Part shown: positions 61,052-64,000 of the stretch, in pieces
Numbering within the stretch: the stretch's first letter is position 1
How the letters are laid out: every line of letters begins with the position of its first letter
Position numbers and translations under genes: made by a program
From: Myxococcota bacterium
GTDB taxonomy: Bacteria; Myxococcota_A; Polyangia; Polyangiales; Houyiibacteriaceae
Reading direction: 5' to 3'
Length of the DNA: 64,000 nucleotides
Assembly (NCBI GenBank): GCA_028284955.1
Contig: JANQQS010000080.1
Location: 17,771 to 81,770 of the forward strand
The notes under the pieces: model-generated
Database searches by the model: none
Told to the model about the DNA's origin: nothing
The model's input: only the letters and a program-made list of their open reading frames with translations

Positions 61052-63067
61052 CTAGCGCACCCAGATCGCCTGGGCCGCGCCCGGGTTGCCGTAGAAGACT
61101 TGGTTCGTTGCGAAGCCGCCGTACATCCACACCGAGCTGTCCCCGCCGCAGAGCGTGAGGCCCTGGTTTGTCGTCGTGGCCTCGCCGAAATCCCAGCCGC
61201 TGCCGAGGCTTCCGTGGCCTTTGCAGTCGCTTGGCGCGCCGGCAGGCTGATTGACCTGCCCGACCCCGCCGTCGGTATAGCTCCCCAGACCACCACACCA
61301 GTAGTAGCCATTGGGATCGTTGTAGAGATAGTAGCCGTCTTCCCCGAAGCGAATGCGCAGATCGCTTCGCGCAATGTTCGCGCTGGAATACGTCTCCGAT
61401 CCATTGAAGTGCGCGGTGAGGCGCAAGGTTTCGTAGGCGTAGTCGTTCAAATCGAGCCACGCCATGACCCCCGTAGTCGACGAAGACGCGGCGTCTGGAT
61501 CTTGCGCCAGCTCGTCGAGGTTGGTGTCGTCTTGGCCGAAGTCGATGGTGACCCGGGTGTCCTCAGAGTTTTTGAGGAAGCCCAAGGTCCATCCGCCGCC
61601 GTCGGTGGTCATGTCGCAGTAGACATCCGTCATGCCGCGACCTTCGCGATCGATGGTGTAGACGCCATCGGTCGCGCCGCTGTTGACCTGAAGCACTTGC
61701 GCGCAGGTGTGGGGCGCGCGCACGAAGACATAGGCAAACGACGAAACGTCGACCGTTACTCCGCAGCCTCCGCTTGCGCCCACCGAATTGCCCGGCCCGC
61801 CGCCGGGGAAACACCCCGAGCCAGGGCCAGCTTCTCCGCCTACGCCAATGTACGAATCGGGGCTCAGGCAGTTGTTTTCCTGGTTTCCTACGATGCCGAT
61901 CCGAACCCGCGCGTACGGCACGCGAAACCCGTTGCCGAGGCCCTCTTGATTGCAGTTCGCTTGCAAGCCAGACCCGGGTACGAGCGCGAGCCAATCCTCG
62001 CGAGGCGTGCCCGTGGGCACCACCGGGCCAGCGACCGCCGCTTCCACCGACGAAGCGCTCACATTGAGCACCGCGTCGCGGTCTTCTGCGCCGGTTCGCA
62101 TCGCGACGCGCATTTGGGTAAACGGCACGGTGGAGAACGACGTGAACTTGGCTTCCGTTTCCGAAAGGTCCAGCGAATCAGGATTCAGCGTATCGGCGTT
62201 TTCCCAAATCGCTTCGTCGTAGGCGAACGTCGTTTCGTCGCCATCGGCTTTGAGCACCAGCGTCCAGCCGCCGCCATCGTTTTCCATGTCGCAGTAGACC
62301 GGAAAGGGGTCCGCTCCGCCAAATCCATCGGGGTCGATGGTGTAGATGCCGGATGGCGAGGTCGGCTCGTCGAGCAAAATATCGAGGCAGTTGGCAAGCG
62401 GCTCAAACACCCGGCATGCACCGCTCACGCAAACATCGTTGAGCGCGCATGCGGTATCGCAACCGCCGCAATGGGTGGGGTCGTTGTCGGTGTCAAAGCA
62501 TGCGCCGTCGCATTCGGTCAGCGCCTCGCCGCACGAGGCTGCGCAGGTGCCCGCCGCGCAAACCTGTCCCGACGCGCAGACTTCGCCGCCGCCGCAGGTG
62601 GTGGCGTCGGCTCCGCAATGGTTGCGGTCGGTCATGACGTTGGTGCACTGATCGCCGCAAAGCGTGGGCGAGGTTCCGCCGCAGCTCAGGCCGCACGATC
62701 CTTCGGAACACACTTCACCCGCGCCGCAGGCGGTTCCGCATGCGCCGCAGTGATCAAGAGAGGTCTGCACGTCCACGCAGGCTCCGGAGCATTCGGTCTG
62801 AGAACCCGGGCAAGACACTTGGCAGCTTCCCGACGCGCAGACTTCACCGCTCGCACATGCGTTGCCGCAGCCGCCACAGTGGGAAGGATCGCTCGATAGA
62901 TCCGCGCAGTCATCGCTGCACATTGTCTCGTTGCTTCGGCACATGCTTCCGCCGCCATCGGTCGTGCCCGCTCCCGAATCCGTGGTCGACGAGTCATCAT
63001 CGCCGCAGCTCGCCGCGAATATCATCGCCACGCAACACACCACGCCCCAGACACTTCTCTTGTCCAT
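61052..63067 (-). CDS. Cys-rich lipoprotein with two fibrinogen-like domains
   Basis: A 671-residue exported lipoprotein, lipobox FAASC. Residues about 45-210 hold repeated Cys units (CGGCGNACASGEVCASGSC and kin). Two fibrinogen C-terminal-like entries follow: NCLDILLDEPTSPSGIYTID with VYCDMENDGGGWTLVLK (about 215), and TCAQVLQVNSGATDGVYTID with VYCDMTTDGGGWTLGFL (about 460). The last ends YGGFATNQVFYGNPGAAQAIWVR (in part). Such proteins are abundant in myxobacteria and probably bind extracellular ligands. ATG 63067 follows GGGAGGGG. Confidence 0.9.
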   Translation of the reverse strand: MDKRSVWGVVCCVAMIFAASCGDDDSSTTDSGAGTTDGGGSMCRSNETMCSDDCADLSSDPSHCGGCGNACASGEVCASGSCQVSCPGSQTECSGACVDVQTSLDHCGACGTACGAGEVCSEGSCGLSCGGTSPTLCGDQCTNVMTDRNHCGADATTCGGGEVCASGQVCAAGTCAASCGEALTECDGACFDTDNDPTHCGGCDTACALNDVCVSGACRVFEPLANCLDILLDEPTSPSGIYTIDPDGFGGADPFPVYCDMENDGGGWTLVLKADGDETTFAYDEAIWENADTLNPDSLDLSETEAKFTSFSTVPFTQMRVAMRTGAEDRDAVLNVSASSVEAAVAGPVVPTGTPREDWLALVPGSGLQANCNQEGLGNGFRVPYARVRIGIVGNQENNCLSPDSYIGVGGEAGPGSGCFPGGGPGNSVGASGGCGVTVDVSSFAYVFVRAPHTCAQVLQVNSGATDGVYTIDREGRGMTDVYCDMTTDGGGWTLGFLKNSEDTRVTIDFGQDDTNLDELAQDPDAASSSTTGVMAWLDLNDYAYETLRLTAHFNGSETYSSANIARSDLRIRFGEDGYYLYNDPNGYYWCGGLGSYTDGGVGQVNQPAGAPSDCKGHGSLGSGWDFGEATTTNQGLTLCGGDSSVWMYGGFATNQVFYGNPGAAQAIWVR

Positions 63068-63327
63068 CCGGTTCCCCTCCCCCCGACTGCGCGGGTCGCG
63101 CAGCGTTCGGTTTTTGCGGAAACCAGAATGAGGAGATTTACCCAACATTTCAAGATTTACATAAAATTATGTAATGACAGCAACTACCTTGTCGTGATTC
63201 GCGCCAAATTCGAGCTGCCAAAGAACCAAAAAGTTTTTTGGCCCATTTCCTGCCGCTGCGGGTCACTCCATCGGTGGCACGCACACAGTGTGCGCGCCGG
63301 AGCCCATGGTGGTCGGTCGGGGCGGTT

Positions 63328-63765
63328 GTGATTCGGTTTCTCTTCGCATGCTTAGTATTGGTGGGTACGTGGTCGATACGGCCGGGCGCGGTGTCGGCCA
63401 GCCCCGCGATGCTCCAAACGCTGCGCCCCGCCGCCCCCATCGCCCTCGATCCTTCCGTAGTCGCGGCACGCGTGTTCGATGTGCAGGCTTCCGCGAAACG
63501 AACCTTTCGATTTCCCAAACGCTACGCCACGCCCTACCGCGTCGGCCTTTACCTACCCGACCTCGAATGCCCTCTCGCAGCATGCGTGTCAGACCGCACG
63601 GTGACGCGCATCAACGGGACAATCTATGCAGCGGGCGGCCTGGGAATCGTCATTGCCGGCACCATCTTGGTTCGCAAGAACAAGCAAGACCGCCTCAAAA
63701 TGCTGCACAAGCTATTCTTCGACCGCACGCGACCGGGGGGACTCGTGCTCGCCAAGTTCCCTTAG
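63328..63765 (+). CDS. Small exported protein with a C-terminal membrane span
   Basis: A 145-residue product: signal peptide (MIRFLFACLVLVGTWSIRPG), a basic middle, LECPLAACVSD and a late membrane span (TIYAAGGLGIVIAGTILVRK) followed by a basic cytosolic tail. No family recognised. GTG 63328 was chosen because it opens a signal peptide; an in-frame TTG lies at 63238. A 15/16-bp array starts at its stop. Confidence 0.6.
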   Translation: MIRFLFACLVLVGTWSIRPGAVSASPAMLQTLRPAAPIALDPSVVAARVFDVQASAKRTFRFPKRYATPYRVGLYLPDLECPLAACVSDRTVTRINGTIYAAGGLGIVIAGTILVRKNKQDRLKMLHKLFFDRTRPGGLVLAKFP

Positions 63766-63800
63766 AGCCAAGGTCCTTAGAACCAAGCTTCCTTAGAGGG
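63760..63800. repeat. 15/16-bp tandem repeat, 2.6 units, at a stop codon
   Basis: CCTTAGAGCCAAGGT, CCTTAGAACCAAGCTT, CCTTAGAGGG. The TAG of the preceding gene (63763-63765) is in unit 1. Confidence 0.82.
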
Positions 63801-63805
63801 GGCCG

Positions 63806-63846
63806 GGTGAACGAGGGGAGCCACGTTCGGCTCCCCTCGGTTCACC
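63806..63846. terminator. Strong hairpin, probable terminator
   Basis: GGTGAACGAGGGGAGCC pairs with GGCTCCCCTCGGTTCACC, one bulged base, around a short ACGTTC loop. Lies 41 bp past the 63328-63765 gene. No T-tract. Confidence 0.7.
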
Positions 63847-64000
63847 ATCCTCGGAGGCTGGTGTCAAACGCGGACCGAGGATCGCGCAGCGCCGGTAGGC
63901 CAGTCGTCGCATCCGCGAATCGAGGAAATGCCGAAGCATTTTCGAGCGTGAGGGGATGGCGGCGAATGGCCTGCCGCCGCAAGCGAGCCGACGGGAGCGT
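63847..64000. other. Window end, no gene seen
   Basis: About 150 bp, GC-rich, with a short GGCGGC/GCCGCC palindrome at about 63960-63978. I see no start or recognisable protein. Confidence 0.4.

Noticed and set aside
60605..62899. A 764-codon open frame on the plus strand
   Set aside because: It lies antisense to the fibrinogen-like gene, whose Cys repeats and domains are clear. High GC at third positions keeps the opposite strand open; composition is Arg/Val/Ala-rich and matches no family.
61950..62900. Repeats in the fibrinogen-like gene as DNA tandem repeats
   Set aside because: The repetition is at the protein level (Cys spacing) with diverged codons, normal for this family.
1..64000. 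tRNA, rRNA and riboswitches
   Set aside because: I looked for T-loop (GGTTCRANTCC-like) sequences, rRNA core motifs and known aptamer patterns upstream of genes and saw none. Small RNAs cannot be excluded without covariance searches.

Overview
The window is about 64 kb of high-GC bacterial chromosome, densely coding on both strands. It has no rRNA, no recognisable tRNA, no CRISPR array, no phage genes and no intact insertion sequence. Gene content points to the phylum Myxococcota (the old deltaproteobacterial myxobacteria and relatives). Indicators are a DUF2330 protein ending in a MYXO-CTERM-like tail, a Cys-rich repeat and fibrinogen-like domain lipoprotein, a Hanks-type kinase in an operon with a TPR protein, a PAS hybrid kinase without membrane segments, many orphan lipoproteins, and a DUF2341/LamG lipoprotein. 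Class-level placement cannot be made from the sequence alone.

Layout. 0-5.1 kb: trpG-trpD, a large protein with a degenerate J-domain, and an MFS carrier. 5.2-9.4 kb: an MlaE-type permease, two orphan lipoproteins and thiol peroxidase Tpx. 9.5-14.3 kb: a fused two-domain oligopeptide-type ABC ATPase, a GT4 glycosyltransferase and a TerB-like/PPP phosphatase. 14.5-18.4 kb: a Fur-box-preceded feoA-feoB cluster, then a small membrane protein and a metallophosphoesterase. 18.4-24.6 kb: three lipoproteins, trxB, mazG and DUF2330. 24.8-28.8 kb: an M48 protease, two YbjQ proteins, a class III-like sirtuin, a structured non-coding stretch and an orphan ParA-like ATPase. 28.8-33.3 kb: an RND efflux pump with its adaptor. 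33.4-39.7 kb: DUF5658, a DEAD-box helicase, an alpha/beta hydrolase, a haem-oxygenase-like diiron protein, an RCC1 remnant, and a SRPBCC/LysR divergent pair. 39.7-47.1 kb: TPR protein and kinase, divergent from a large regulator-like protein, a beta-helix lipoprotein and another lipoprotein. 47.1-54.5 kb: FadL-type porin, GH3 glycosidase, LamG lipoprotein, Bor-like protein and FAD oxidase. 54.5-64 kb: a palindromic element, a broken Phd/PIN pair, hybrid kinase, trypsin-like lipoprotein, intact VapBC, fibrinogen-like lipoprotein and a small membrane protein.

Three genome-scale patterns stand out. (1) Short tandem arrays, mostly with 15 or 18 bp units, recur about every 3-4 kb. They sit inside disordered or signal parts of proteins, just upstream of Shine-Dalgarno sites, or exactly at stop codons. 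(2) Three long degenerate hexanucleotide arrays (TCRGNN-like), 210-330 bp each, start at the stop codon of mlaE, of the DEAD helicase and of the DUF2330 gene, and are open in most frames. (3) At least nine otherwise unrelated lipoproteins share Ala at position +3 after the lipidated Cys, often within a Cys-(Ala/Thr/Val)-Ala-Glu start. These three patterns are the best candidates for something undescribed; all the metabolic genes are of familiar families.
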